A stretch of DNA of 5,095 nucleotides, from assembly GCA_021809225.1 (NCBI GenBank), contig JAKBAL010000206.1, forward strand, positions 1 to 5,095, read 5' to 3'. Origin of the DNA: Pseudomonadota bacterium. Its GTDB lineage: Bacteria; Pseudomonadota; Alphaproteobacteria; UBA9655. The notes under the pieces are model-generated. The model saw nothing but the letters and a program-made list of their open reading frames with translations. It was not told where the DNA came from and searched no databases. The position numbers and the translations under genes are program-made. Below are positions 1 to 5,050 of this stretch, one piece after another; position 1 is the first letter of the stretch, and each line of letters begins with the position of its first letter.

Positions 1-1197
1 GGAAACTCCTAAAATATGACCCTGGCGTGTTGTTATGACTTTGATACACCCTTCCGTTTCTCGTTCCGCTTGAGCTCTATCACAATCCTTATAAGACCAC
101 AGAAGCGTCTTGCTATTCGCGGGGGCTTCGTGAGGCATCATCCCTATATGGGCAACCTCTGGATTTGTATAAGTTGCCCAAGGCAAAGCTTGATAATTAA
201 CTTTTGTGGGGAGATGAAAAAGACAGTTTCTAATAACGACTTGAGCATGATAAGAAGCAATATGGGTAAACTGATATCCTCCCGTCACATCCCCTATGGC
301 ATAAATTTTTTTATTAGAGGTTCTGAGATGCTTATTAACCTGAATTCCTTTTGGGGTGTAGTGAACGCCAGCTTCTTTAAGTCCTAAGTCCGTTACATTG
401 GCCTTACGTCCTGTGGCCATTAAAAGGTGAGATCCCTGAAGAATGATTCTTTTACCTTCATAATCCAGATGAATATGAACGGATGTTTTTTCTTGAGAGA
501 CAGAAATCACTTTTGCGCCCTCAAAAATGTCAACTCCATCTAAAAGAAGACGCTTTCTGAAAATATCAACAATCTCAGGATCTTCTTTTGGTAAAAGCGT
601 GAAGATTTCTAAGATCGTCGTTTTCACCCCAAGTAATTGATACGCTTGAGCGAGTTCACACCCGATGGGGCCTCCCCCTATAACAATCAAATGCTTAGGT
701 TTTTCCTTAAGATCAAATATTGTTTCATTGGTTAAATAAGGAACCGTTTCAATCCCAGGAAGAGGGACGATAGCGGGTGAGGCCCCTGTTGCAATCACAA
801 AATATTTAGCTTCAATTTGGTGAGGGCCAGCTTGTACGAGAGTTGGTGAGAGAAAACGGGCTTTCTCCTGAATGACGTTAACGCCAAGCGCCTTAAATCT
901 TTCAACTGAATCTTGAGGTGCAAGGGTAGCTATGACGTCGTGAATATGATCATGAAGTTTCTCAAAATTGATCTTAGGTTTTGACTTTTGAATGCCAAAA
1001 GCTTCAGATGAAGAAAAAATATTTGCTCGCTTAGCAGCTGCTAGTAAGGCTTTAGAAGGGATGCACCCATAATTTAAACAGTCTCCTCCCATTTTACGTC
1101 CTTCAATAAGAACGACGGAGGCCCCCAGTTGAACCGCTCCTGCCGCTACACTTAAACCGCCTGACCCTGCTCCAATGACGCAGATATCAACCTTCAT
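1..1197 (-). CDS. Pyridine nucleotide-disulfide oxidoreductase (mercuric reductase / dihydrolipoamide dehydrogenase-like), C-terminus cut by window edge
   Basis: Flavoprotein expected to pass electrons from NAD(P)H through FAD to a redox-active cysteine pair. The visible 399 codons are open to the left edge. Seen: an N-terminal FAD-binding GAGSGG at residues 9-14; the class I disulfide motif GGDCLNYGCIPSK with C40 and C45; ATGAS at 136-140; the second nucleotide-binding motif GGGPIG at 174-179; the FAD-contacting YAIGDV at 299-304; and the start of the dimerisation domain (WATYTNPEVAHIG, 340-352). The last roughly 60-70 residues, which would hold the family's His-Glu active-site pair, lie outside. 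There is no N-terminal heavy-metal-binding domain, so mercury reduction is not supported; a lipoamide- or glutathione-like substrate, or an unknown one, is equally possible. The ATG at 1197 has AGGA 9 bases upstream and overlaps the end of the membrane-protein gene by 11 bases, indicating one operon with coupled translation. Family certain, substrate unknown. Confidence 0.93.
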   Translation of the reverse strand, partial: MKVDICVIGAGSGGLSVAAGAVQLGASVVLIEGRKMGGDCLNYGCIPSKALLAAAKRANIFSSSEAFGIQKSKPKINFEKLHDHIHDVIATLAPQDSVERFKALGVNVIQEKARFLSPTLVQAGPHQIEAKYFVIATGASPAIVPLPGIETVPYLTNETIFDLKEKPKHLIVIGGGPIGCELAQAYQLLGVKTTILEIFTLLPKEDPEIVDIFRKRLLLDGVDIFEGAKVISVSQEKTSVHIHLDYEGKRIILQGSHLLMATGRKANVTDLGLKEAGVHYTPKGIQVNKHLRTSNKKIYAIGDVTGGYQFTHIASYHAQVVIRNCLFHLPTKVNYQALPWATYTNPEVAHIGMMPHEAPANSKTLLWSYKDCDRAQAERETEGCIKVITTRQGHILGVS

Positions 1198-1891
1198 CTG
1201 TGTTTTTCCTTTTTTTATAGACTAGTGAAAGGAGAGAGAGGAAGGCAAGCCCAAAAAGAGGCCAGAAAATTTCGGGTTTAAATAGGGTGGACATATTGGG
1301 TGTTTGCCCCTCTTTTAAAAGTACCTCAAGCCCATTCCCGAGAAGAGAGTAGACAAAGGTGCCCGGTAAAATCCCAAGCATTGTAGCCAGTAAAAAAATT
1401 TTCAAGGGAACATTTAAAAGAGCTGCGCAAATATTTACTGCCCAAAAAGGGAAAAGAGGGATGAGCCTTAAAAAGAGGAGGTAAGAGAAGGAATCCTTTT
1501 GAAATCCTTTTTCCATTCCTCTCATCCAAGGTGTTGCTTTCTTTTGCAAAATCTCGCCGAAGGTTGTTTTAATAGCAAAGAAAAGAAGTACGACTCCAAG
1601 CGTTGCACAAATGTCTACAATCAGAAGGTTGATCACTGGGCCAAAAAGAAATCCTCCGACAATCGTTAAAAAAGCAGCAATGGGGAGAGAAGCCGCGGCA
1701 ACCACTACATACAAAAGCGTAAATATGAAAAGAGAAATTAGATAATAATGGGCTACCCATGTTCTTAAAAAGTCATGAGAGTGCTGCAAGGCTGAAAACG
1801 TAAAGTAATGCACAAGCCCCAGTCCGTAAAATAAAAAGAGCAACAAAATTAAAACAAAAAGAGGTAGCCATTTTATGATATTTTTCTGCAT
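1187..1891 (-). CDS. TVP38/TMEM64 family membrane protein (VTT / SNARE-associated Golgi protein domain)
   Basis: A 234-residue integral inner-membrane protein with no cytoplasmic catalytic domain. Hydrophobic segments lie near residues 7-27, 51-70, 72-108, 136-160, 163-186 and 206-225. The tail ends in basic residues (YKKRKN). The VTT core is clear: a glycine-rich re-entrant stretch GGFLFGPVINLLI from 79, a TLG turn near 97-99, then LRLIPLFPFWAVN at 141-153 (the conserved R-x-x-P of the family) and GILPGTFVYSLLG at 173-185. VTT/DedA relatives are linked to lipid scrambling, membrane homeostasis and proton-dependent traits, but the bacterial TVP38 branch has no firmly assigned substrate. ATG at 1891 is preceded by AAGGAAG about 11 bases upstream. 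Its stop overlaps the start of the flavoprotein. From general knowledge, this pairing, sometimes as a fusion, occurs in other bacteria, suggesting that the two act together. Length is normal for the family. Confidence 0.92.
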   Translation of the reverse strand: MQKNIIKWLPLFVLILLLFLFYGLGLVHYFTFSALQHSHDFLRTWVAHYYLISLFIFTLLYVVVAAASLPIAAFLTIVGGFLFGPVINLLIVDICATLGVVLLFFAIKTTFGEILQKKATPWMRGMEKGFQKDSFSYLLFLRLIPLFPFWAVNICAALLNVPLKIFLLATMLGILPGTFVYSLLGNGLEVLLKEGQTPNMSTLFKPEIFWPLFGLAFLSLLSLVYKKRKNTDEG

Positions 1892-1902
1892 GATATAAAA
1901 AA

Positions 1903-1909
1903 CTTCCTT
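1903..1909 (-). promoter_or_regulatory. Ribosome binding site of the TVP38-family gene
   Basis: On the minus strand this reads AAGGAAG, 11 bases before the ATG at 1891. The spacing is slightly long but the match to the Shine-Dalgarno core is good, and it supports this start over internal ones. Confidence 0.6.
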
Positions 1910-1912
1910 ATG

Positions 1913-1941
1913 TTTACATAAATTTAACTACATTCTATAAA
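1913..1941 (+). promoter_or_regulatory. Sigma70-type promoter for msrB-msrA
   Basis: TTTACA at 1913-1918 (5 of 6 to the -35 consensus) and TATAAA at 1936-1941 (5 of 6 to the -10 consensus) are separated by exactly 17 bases. Transcription would start near 1948. That leaves a leader of about 40 bases before the small ORF at 1991 and about 145 bases before the preferred msrB start. It sits in the divergent spacer between the membrane-protein operon and the msr genes. No operator-like repeat was recognised around it. Confidence 0.6.
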
Positions 1942-1990
1942 AATAAAGCTAATTTAAATTTTTAGATGATTTCAAGGAAAGAACATAAGG

Positions 1991-2068
1991 ATGAAATACT
2001 TAAAATGTTTAATAGTTTTAGGGGGAATTTTTTGTGGCCACAGGAAGGCAATTGCGTTGAGACAGTAA
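1991..2068 (+). CDS. 25-codon upstream ORF with signal-peptide-like sequence (detached MsrB signal or leader peptide)
   Basis: ATG at 1991 is preceded by AAGGAAAG (1974-1981) and by AAGG directly before the ATG, so it has better initiation signals than the in-frame-with-msrB ATG at 1966, which has none. The peptide begins MKYLKCLIVLGGIFCG, i.e. a lysine-bearing N-terminus followed by a hydrophobic core, then HRKAIA, where AIA would suit signal peptidase I, and it stops at TAA 2066-2068. The msrB reading frame is one base behind it (-1). Nine bases separate this stop from the Shine-Dalgarno of the msrB GTG start. It may be a signal peptide lost from MsrB by a one-base deletion (or an assembly error), a programmed -1 frameshift product, or a translated leader coupled to msrB. 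The order of likelihood cannot be settled from one sequence. Confidence 0.45.
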   Translation: MKYLKCLIVLGGIFCGHRKAIALRQ

Positions 2069-2076
2069 CTCAAAAT

Positions 2077-2082
2077 AAGGAG
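2077..2082 (+). promoter_or_regulatory. Shine-Dalgarno that decides the msrB start
   Basis: AAGGAG, a perfect core, ends 9 bases before the GTG at 2092. No comparable site precedes the in-frame ATGs at 1966 or 2005. This is the main reason for preferring GTG 2092 as the msrB start. Confidence 0.6.
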
Positions 2083-2091
2083 ACTTTAGCC

Positions 2092-2535
2092 GTGGATTAT
2101 AAGCACCAACCGGATACTTTCTGGAAGAAAAATCTTTCTAGGGAAGCTTATCATGTGTGTCGACAAAAAGGGACTGAAAAAGCTTTTTCAGGCATTTACG
2201 ATAATTTCTCTAAGGAAGGCACCTATATGTGTGCTTGTTGTGGAGGTGACTACCCTCTTTATAGTTCAGCTGCAAAATTTGATTCCAAAACAGGTTGGCC
2301 TAGTTTTTGGGAACCGATTAATCTTTCTCATATAGAGTTGGTTAAAGAAACAAATCTTATCAATCGATTTTTAGGCACACGGGTTGAAGTTCGCTGTGCA
2401 AGATGTGACTCTCACCTAGGGCATGTATTTGACGATGGTCCCCCACCCACAGGCAAGCGCTATTGTATGAACTCTGTAGCTCTCACTTTTGTTCCAAATG
2501 GGGAAACTCCCAAAAGAACCTTTCCAGCGGAATAA
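2092..2535 (+). CDS. msrB: Peptide-methionine (R)-S-oxide reductase MsrB
   Basis: Reduces the R epimer of methionine sulfoxide in proteins, using a catalytic cysteine regenerated by thioredoxin or a similar donor. From GTG 2092 the protein has 147 residues, the usual length of a free-standing MsrB, and it opens like the family (FWKKNLSREAYHVCRQKGTE). Seen: zinc cysteines C47/C50 and C102/C105; GWPSF at 68-72; HLGHVFDDGP from 108; and the catalytic RYCMNS with C125. The position just before GWPSF, where many MsrBs have a resolving cysteine, is Thr (KTGWPSF). C23 in YHVCRQ may serve instead, which is inference. The frame is open back to ATG 1966 (189 residues), but those extra 42 residues are polar, unlike any MsrB I know, and lack an RBS; that longer start is the alternative. 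Followed after 10 bases by msrA, with the stop inside the msrA RBS. Whether the protein is exported depends on the upstream ORF at 1991. Confidence 0.93.
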   Translation: MDYKHQPDTFWKKNLSREAYHVCRQKGTEKAFSGIYDNFSKEGTYMCACCGGDYPLYSSAAKFDSKTGWPSFWEPINLSHIELVKETNLINRFLGTRVEVRCARCDSHLGHVFDDGPPPTGKRYCMNSVALTFVPNGETPKRTFPAE

Positions 2536-2538
2536 GGA
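2534..2538 (+). promoter_or_regulatory. Ribosome binding site of msrA, overlapping the msrB stop
   Basis: AAGGA starts within the msrB TAA (2533-2535) and lies 7 bases before the GTG at 2546. This geometry favours translational coupling of msrB and msrA and supports the GTG start. Confidence 0.6.
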
Positions 2539-2545
2539 TAAACGC

Positions 2546-3148
2546 GTGAAGGTAGCCTTATATTTTATATCCTTTTTACTCTTGATGACAGGTGCTTCTA
2601 TGACAGTTACAGAAAAATCTATGCCTTCATCTGCAGAAACTGCCATTTTTTCTGGGGGGTGTTTTTGGTGTGAAGAAGAGGTTTTTAATCATTTGCCTGG
2701 CGTTATTTCTGTCATTGTCGGATACACAGGGGGGCACACACCTGATCCTATTTACAAAGAAGTTTCTTCCGAGAGGACAGGTCATAAAGAGTCTGTTCAA
2801 GTCACGTTTGATCCGACTCAAATTTCCTACAACCAATTGTTAGAGTCTTATTGGCACAATATTGATCCCTTTAATGCTTTTGGACAATTTTGTGATCAGG
2901 GAGATTCTTATAAAGCCGTTATTTTTTATGCAAATGAGGACCAAAAACAAAAAGCGGAAGCATCTAAAAAGAAACTAGAGAATCACCTGCAAAAGCCCAT
3001 TGTAACGGAAATACAGCCTGCCTCCCACTTTTACCCCGCTGAGGGCTATCATCAAAACTATGCTGAAAAAAATCCCCTTCGTTACAAATTTTACCGCTAT
3101 ACTTGTGGTCGAGACAAACGGTTGCAGGAAGTGTGGGGGAAAAATTGA
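2546..3148 (+). CDS. msrA: Peptide-methionine (S)-S-oxide reductase MsrA, probably exported
   Basis: Reduces the S epimer of methionine sulfoxide, complementing MsrB. From GTG 2546 it has 200 residues. It starts MKVALYFISFLLLMTGAS: a lysine, a hydrophobic core at 3-15, and a possible signal peptidase I site after GAS (residue 18) or further on near SSA (residue 30). The mature enzyme would therefore be periplasmic. Catalytic motif GGCFWCEEEVF with C39; GYTGG at 59-63; GHKESVQVTFDP from 79; FCDQGDSYKAVIFY in the middle; EGYHQNY at 166-172; and a C-terminal YTCGRDKRL with C187, the likely resolving cysteine. The frame also opens at ATG 2489, but that start overlaps msrB by 47 bases and would put a charged 19-residue stretch before the signal peptide, so I rejected it. 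Second gene of the msrB-msrA operon. Confidence 0.95.
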   Translation: MKVALYFISFLLLMTGASMTVTEKSMPSSAETAIFSGGCFWCEEEVFNHLPGVISVIVGYTGGHTPDPIYKEVSSERTGHKESVQVTFDPTQISYNQLLESYWHNIDPFNAFGQFCDQGDSYKAVIFYANEDQKQKAEASKKKLENHLQKPIVTEIQPASHFYPAEGYHQNYAEKNPLRYKFYRYTCGRDKRLQEVWGKN

Positions 3149-3165
3149 ATGACTTCCATTCCTTC

Positions 3166-3185
3166 TGTGTTTTTCTTAAAACACA
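3166..3185 (+). terminator. Weak hairpin after msrA, possible terminator
   Basis: TGTGTTTT and AAAACACA form an 8-base-pair stem with a 4-base loop, 17 bases after the msrA stop. It is followed by pyrimidine-rich sequence (CTATTTTCCTCTTT) but not by an immediate T run, and only two of the stem pairs are G-C. The position suits a transcription terminator; the strength does not. No better candidate is seen between msrA and nudC. Confidence 0.3.
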
Positions 3186-3279
3186 ACTATTTTCCTCTTT
3201 AACTTGCATTCAACGTTGATGAATTTATAAAACAGCCAGTGTCTTGGCTAAGCCTTGATGATAAAAATTGATTGCCAAA

Positions 3280-3332
3280 AATCATTTCAGGTATCACCAT
3301 CGCTGATGGTTGAGAAGTTATTTTAAATGATT
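3280..3332. repeat. Nested inverted repeats in the msrA-nudC spacer
   Basis: Outer arms AATCATTT (3280-3287) and AAATGATT (3325-3332) are an exact 8-base inverted repeat. Inside them, ACCATC (3296-3301) and GATGGT (3305-3310) form a 6-base-pair hairpin with a 3-base loop. It lies about 80 bases before nudC. It could be an operator pair, an RNA structure, or a relic of a small repeat element. No T run follows, so a terminator is unlikely. An 8-base GCAGCTGC palindrome follows at 3338-3345. Confidence 0.35.
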
Positions 3333-3337
3333 AAATT
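3310..3337 (+). promoter_or_regulatory. Possible nudC promoter
   Basis: TTGAGA at 3310-3315 (5 of 6 to -35) and TAAATT at 3332-3337 (4 of 6 to -10), 16 bases apart. It overlaps the right arm of the nested repeats and precedes the GCAGCTGC palindrome. In this AT-rich context such matches arise easily by chance; it is the best I see upstream of nudC. Confidence 0.25.
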
Positions 3338-3411
3338 GCAGCTGCTTAACCTTGCTCAATGTTCAGTTTTTAGGATAGCAAAAAGAAGTCTAACGAGGTT
3401 ACTGAGTTTAT

Positions 3412-4221
3412 ATGGATGTGATCGAAAAAAATATTTTAAGCACAGGCTATGCAGAATACTTTGCGATATTTTTTACTGATGATGGAGTTATCGTAGATTG
3501 TGAAACATCTTCACCCCTCTTACAGTTTGCAAAGACTGTAAAAAATTTAGAACTGATAATAAGCTCTGCTTATTTAGATAAATCAATAATATTTGCTAAA
3601 TGTCATAGCAATTTGCCATTCAACCAAATTATAAATAATGGATTCCATATATGCAATGAAAAGGTTTTTGTGAATTCCACTAAAGAAGAAGAAATAAAGT
3701 GGCTAGTTTTGCGCGCTACTCATTGGGCTACTTGGGATACAAGACTTCAATATTGCAGTAAATGCGGAAATGAACTTCAAAGTGTGCTTAATGCTACCGA
3801 AAAAAAATGTAGTTTATGTGACCTTTTATTTTATCCAAAACTTTCACCAGCAATTATGGTATTGATTCAAAAAGACAATGAAATTTTATTAGCTAGATCG
3901 GCGCACTTTAAGCCAGGAGTTTACAGTGCCATTGCAGGCTTTATTGACATTGGTGAAACTGCTGAACTTGCGGTTCATAGAGAAGTCAAAGAAGAAGTAG
4001 GGTTAGAAGTTTCAGAGTTAGAGTATTTTGGAAGTCAAAGTTGGCCTTTTCCTGATAGTTTCATGATCGCTTTTAAAGCTCAGTATCTACGAGGTGAGAT
4101 TAATATCAATGGCAACGAAATAGAAGATGCACAATGGTTTAACATCAATAACCTACCAGAACTCCCACCAAACTCTAGTATTTCAAGAAAGTTAATAGAG
4201 AGTTTTACTTTAAAATCATAA
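3412..4221 (+). CDS. nudC: NAD(H) diphosphatase NudC (Nudix hydrolase with zinc ribbon)
   Basis: Hydrolyses NADH/NAD+ to NMN(H) and AMP; family members also remove NAD caps from RNA 5' ends. A cytoplasmic, normally dimeric enzyme. The 269 residues match the family length. Seen in order: a poorly conserved N-terminal domain (1-95); HWATWDTRLQYCSKCG leading into a four-cysteine zinc ribbon (C115, C118, C133, C136); YPKLSPAIMVLI at 141-152; the full Nudix box from G176 to L198 (G-x5-E-x7-REV-x-EE-x-GL, with E182, R190, E191, E194, E195); and SQSWPFPDS at 208-216, the NADH-pyrophosphatase signature, with Ser where Pro is usual at its third position. All catalytic glutamates are present, so it should be active. 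ATG 3412 has GAGG 13 bases upstream, a weak RBS; GTG 3418 is an alternative. Sampled lines are more AT-rich than the left-hand genes, which may reflect transfer or relaxed composition. It stands alone, without operon partners. Confidence 0.94.
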   Translation: MDVIEKNILSTGYAEYFAIFFTDDGVIVDCETSSPLLQFAKTVKNLELIISSAYLDKSIIFAKCHSNLPFNQIINNGFHICNEKVFVNSTKEEEIKWLVLRATHWATWDTRLQYCSKCGNELQSVLNATEKKCSLCDLLFYPKLSPAIMVLIQKDNEILLARSAHFKPGVYSAIAGFIDIGETAELAVHREVKEEVGLEVSELEYFGSQSWPFPDSFMIAFKAQYLRGEININGNEIEDAQWFNINNLPELPPNSSISRKLIESFTLKS

Positions 4222-4229
4222 ATTACCTA

Positions 4230-4276
4230 TCTTTTATCTCCCTACCGTATGATTTTTTGAGGGGAGAAAGAAAAGA
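4230..4276 (+). repeat. Imperfect hairpin just after nudC
   Basis: TCTTTT (4230-4235) pairs with AAAAGA (4271-4276) and TCTCCC (4237-4242) with GGGAGA (4262-4267), giving 12 pairs interrupted by a 1-to-3-base internal loop. The hairpin loop is 19 bases and contains a T6 run. It starts 8 bases after the nudC stop, so it may terminate or stabilise the nudC transcript, but no T tract follows the right arm. Confidence 0.35.
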
Positions 4277-4308
4277 TTGAAAATATTCATAAAATTCTTG
4301 ATCCTTAG

Positions 4309-4512
4309 TTTGATAAAAAAAACTATGGATTTCAATGGCTTTTTCGAAAGATATCAAACCTTATTAACCGGGAACTTATCAAGAATCAAAGGCTGCGTGG
4401 ATATGATTTTGGGAATGACTGCCTCTATCTAACCAGCAACACAAAGCTGTTCTTGGATTTACGAGACTCGCTAAGTAAGATTCAGCTTGTACAGGTATCT
4501 TTAGTCTTTTGA
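4309..4512 (+). pseudogene. Possible eroded coding sequence, unrecognised
   Basis: Frame 1 stays open for 67 codons (4309-4509) without an ATG start and reads like protein (for example NRELIKNQRLRGYDFGNDCL). The same frame is also open for 15 codons (4261-4305) before a single TAG at 4306. After the TGA at 4510 the sequence continues plausibly in frame 2 (FNFFDYIQVNSENC) up to about 4600. Local GC is higher than in the surrounding spacer, as expected of a coding relic. I do not recognise the product with any assurance; a faint likeness of the FNFFDYIQV stretch to N-terminal domains of some LuxR-type regulators is only an impression. Confidence 0.2.
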
Positions 4513-4960
4513 TTTCAACTTTTTTGATTATATTCAAGTCAATTCTGAAAATTGTCTAGCTCAAAGGCCCTCTTTTTTTTCCCTGATCGCACAAACTTGA
4601 AATTTGGTCGAATTGCTATTAACCTTTTGGTTCTTGATGTAGCTTTCGCAAACTAGTGTTACATTCCAATTTTATGGAAGGCGCTCTCAAAAAAAGAAAC
4701 TCCAACACAAATAAAAGAATCAATCTTCTTTGAAATTTTATTGATATTTTTGCCATGCAGAGAATTGCAGGCATAACTGCGAATCGAGAATTCATTTGTA
4801 AAACTTGAATTGATTATCTGATCCAACACAAAATTTTCTTCTTCATACAAATTAAGAAAATAGACTGGTGGGATGGGGATCAAAAAATAAGCATATTTCT
4901 GTCCTTAATCTTTAAAAAACCATCTACTAGCAAGCCTATTTCTACTGAATTAAATTACTA

Positions 4961-4990
4961 TTGTCGTTTTCTTAAAAAAGCTGTTATAGT
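4961..4990 (+). promoter_or_regulatory. Possible promoter of the right-edge gene
   Basis: TTGTCG at 4961-4966 (4 of 6 to -35) and TATAGT at 4985-4990 (5 of 6 to -10), 18 bases apart, about 60 bases before the ATG at 5051. The predicted leader would contain the AAAAACATGTTTTT palindrome. Confidence 0.4.
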
Positions 4991-5007
4991 TAAAATCTTG
5001 TTTTGAA

Positions 5008-5021
5008 AAAAACATGTTTTT
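5008..5021. repeat. 14-base perfect palindrome in the leader of the right-edge gene
   Basis: AAAAACATGTTTTT is self-complementary over all 14 bases. GTTTT at 5000-5004 can alternatively pair with AAAAC at 5009-5013, so two mutually exclusive structures are possible in RNA. It may be an operator half-site pair or chance in A/T-rich DNA. Confidence 0.3.
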
Positions 5022-5050
5022 ACAATTTAACTTAAGAAGCAATAAATATT

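Larger units (their letters stand above)
4222..5050. other. 829-base region without a convincing gene
   Basis: Between nudC and the gene at the right edge no frame on either strand holds an ORF with a recognisable product and a good start. It contains an imperfect hairpin at its left end, a GC-richer patch (about 4381-4500, roughly 40-45 percent GC by hand count against about 25 percent in the following line) that may be an eroded gene, a long T run (4572-4579), a weak minus-strand ORF ending at 4659, and a promoter-like sequence close to 5051. Confidence 0.6.

Noticed and set aside
16..387. Plus-strand open frame of 123 codons
   Set aside because: It lies antisense to the flavoprotein gene, whose motifs are unambiguous; the plus-strand translation resembles nothing and has no RBS.
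1..1197. Mercury resistance (merA)
   Set aside because: The fold is shared, but the N-terminal metal-binding domain and other mer genes are absent and the C-terminal cysteine pair of MerA is outside the window, so the assignment is not supported.
1892..1965. Minus-strand promoter for the membrane-protein operon
   Set aside because: Several -10-like hexamers occur (for example TAGAAT) but none has an acceptable -35 at 16-18 bases; in sequence this AT-rich they are not evidence.
1966..2091. ATG 1966 as the start of MsrB
   Set aside because: No Shine-Dalgarno precedes it and the extra 42 residues do not look like an MsrB N-terminus; GTG 2092 has AAGGAG at good spacing and gives the usual family length. 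Kept as an alternative.
2489..2545. ATG 2489 as the start of MsrA
   Set aside because: It would overlap msrB by 47 bases and place a charged extension before the signal peptide; GTG 2546 has a well-placed RBS.
2964..3209. Minus-strand open frame of 81 codons across the end of msrA
   Set aside because: Mostly antisense to msrA, no recognisable motif, no RBS.
3149..3411. Insertion-sequence or transposase remnant in the msrA-nudC spacer
   Set aside because: The inverted repeats suggested it, but no transposase-like translation and no target-site duplication can be seen.
4555..4585. Rho-independent terminator at the T8 run near 4572
   Set aside because: The T run is present, but the preceding AAAGGCCCTC does not form a stem of useful length, and no gene ends just before it.
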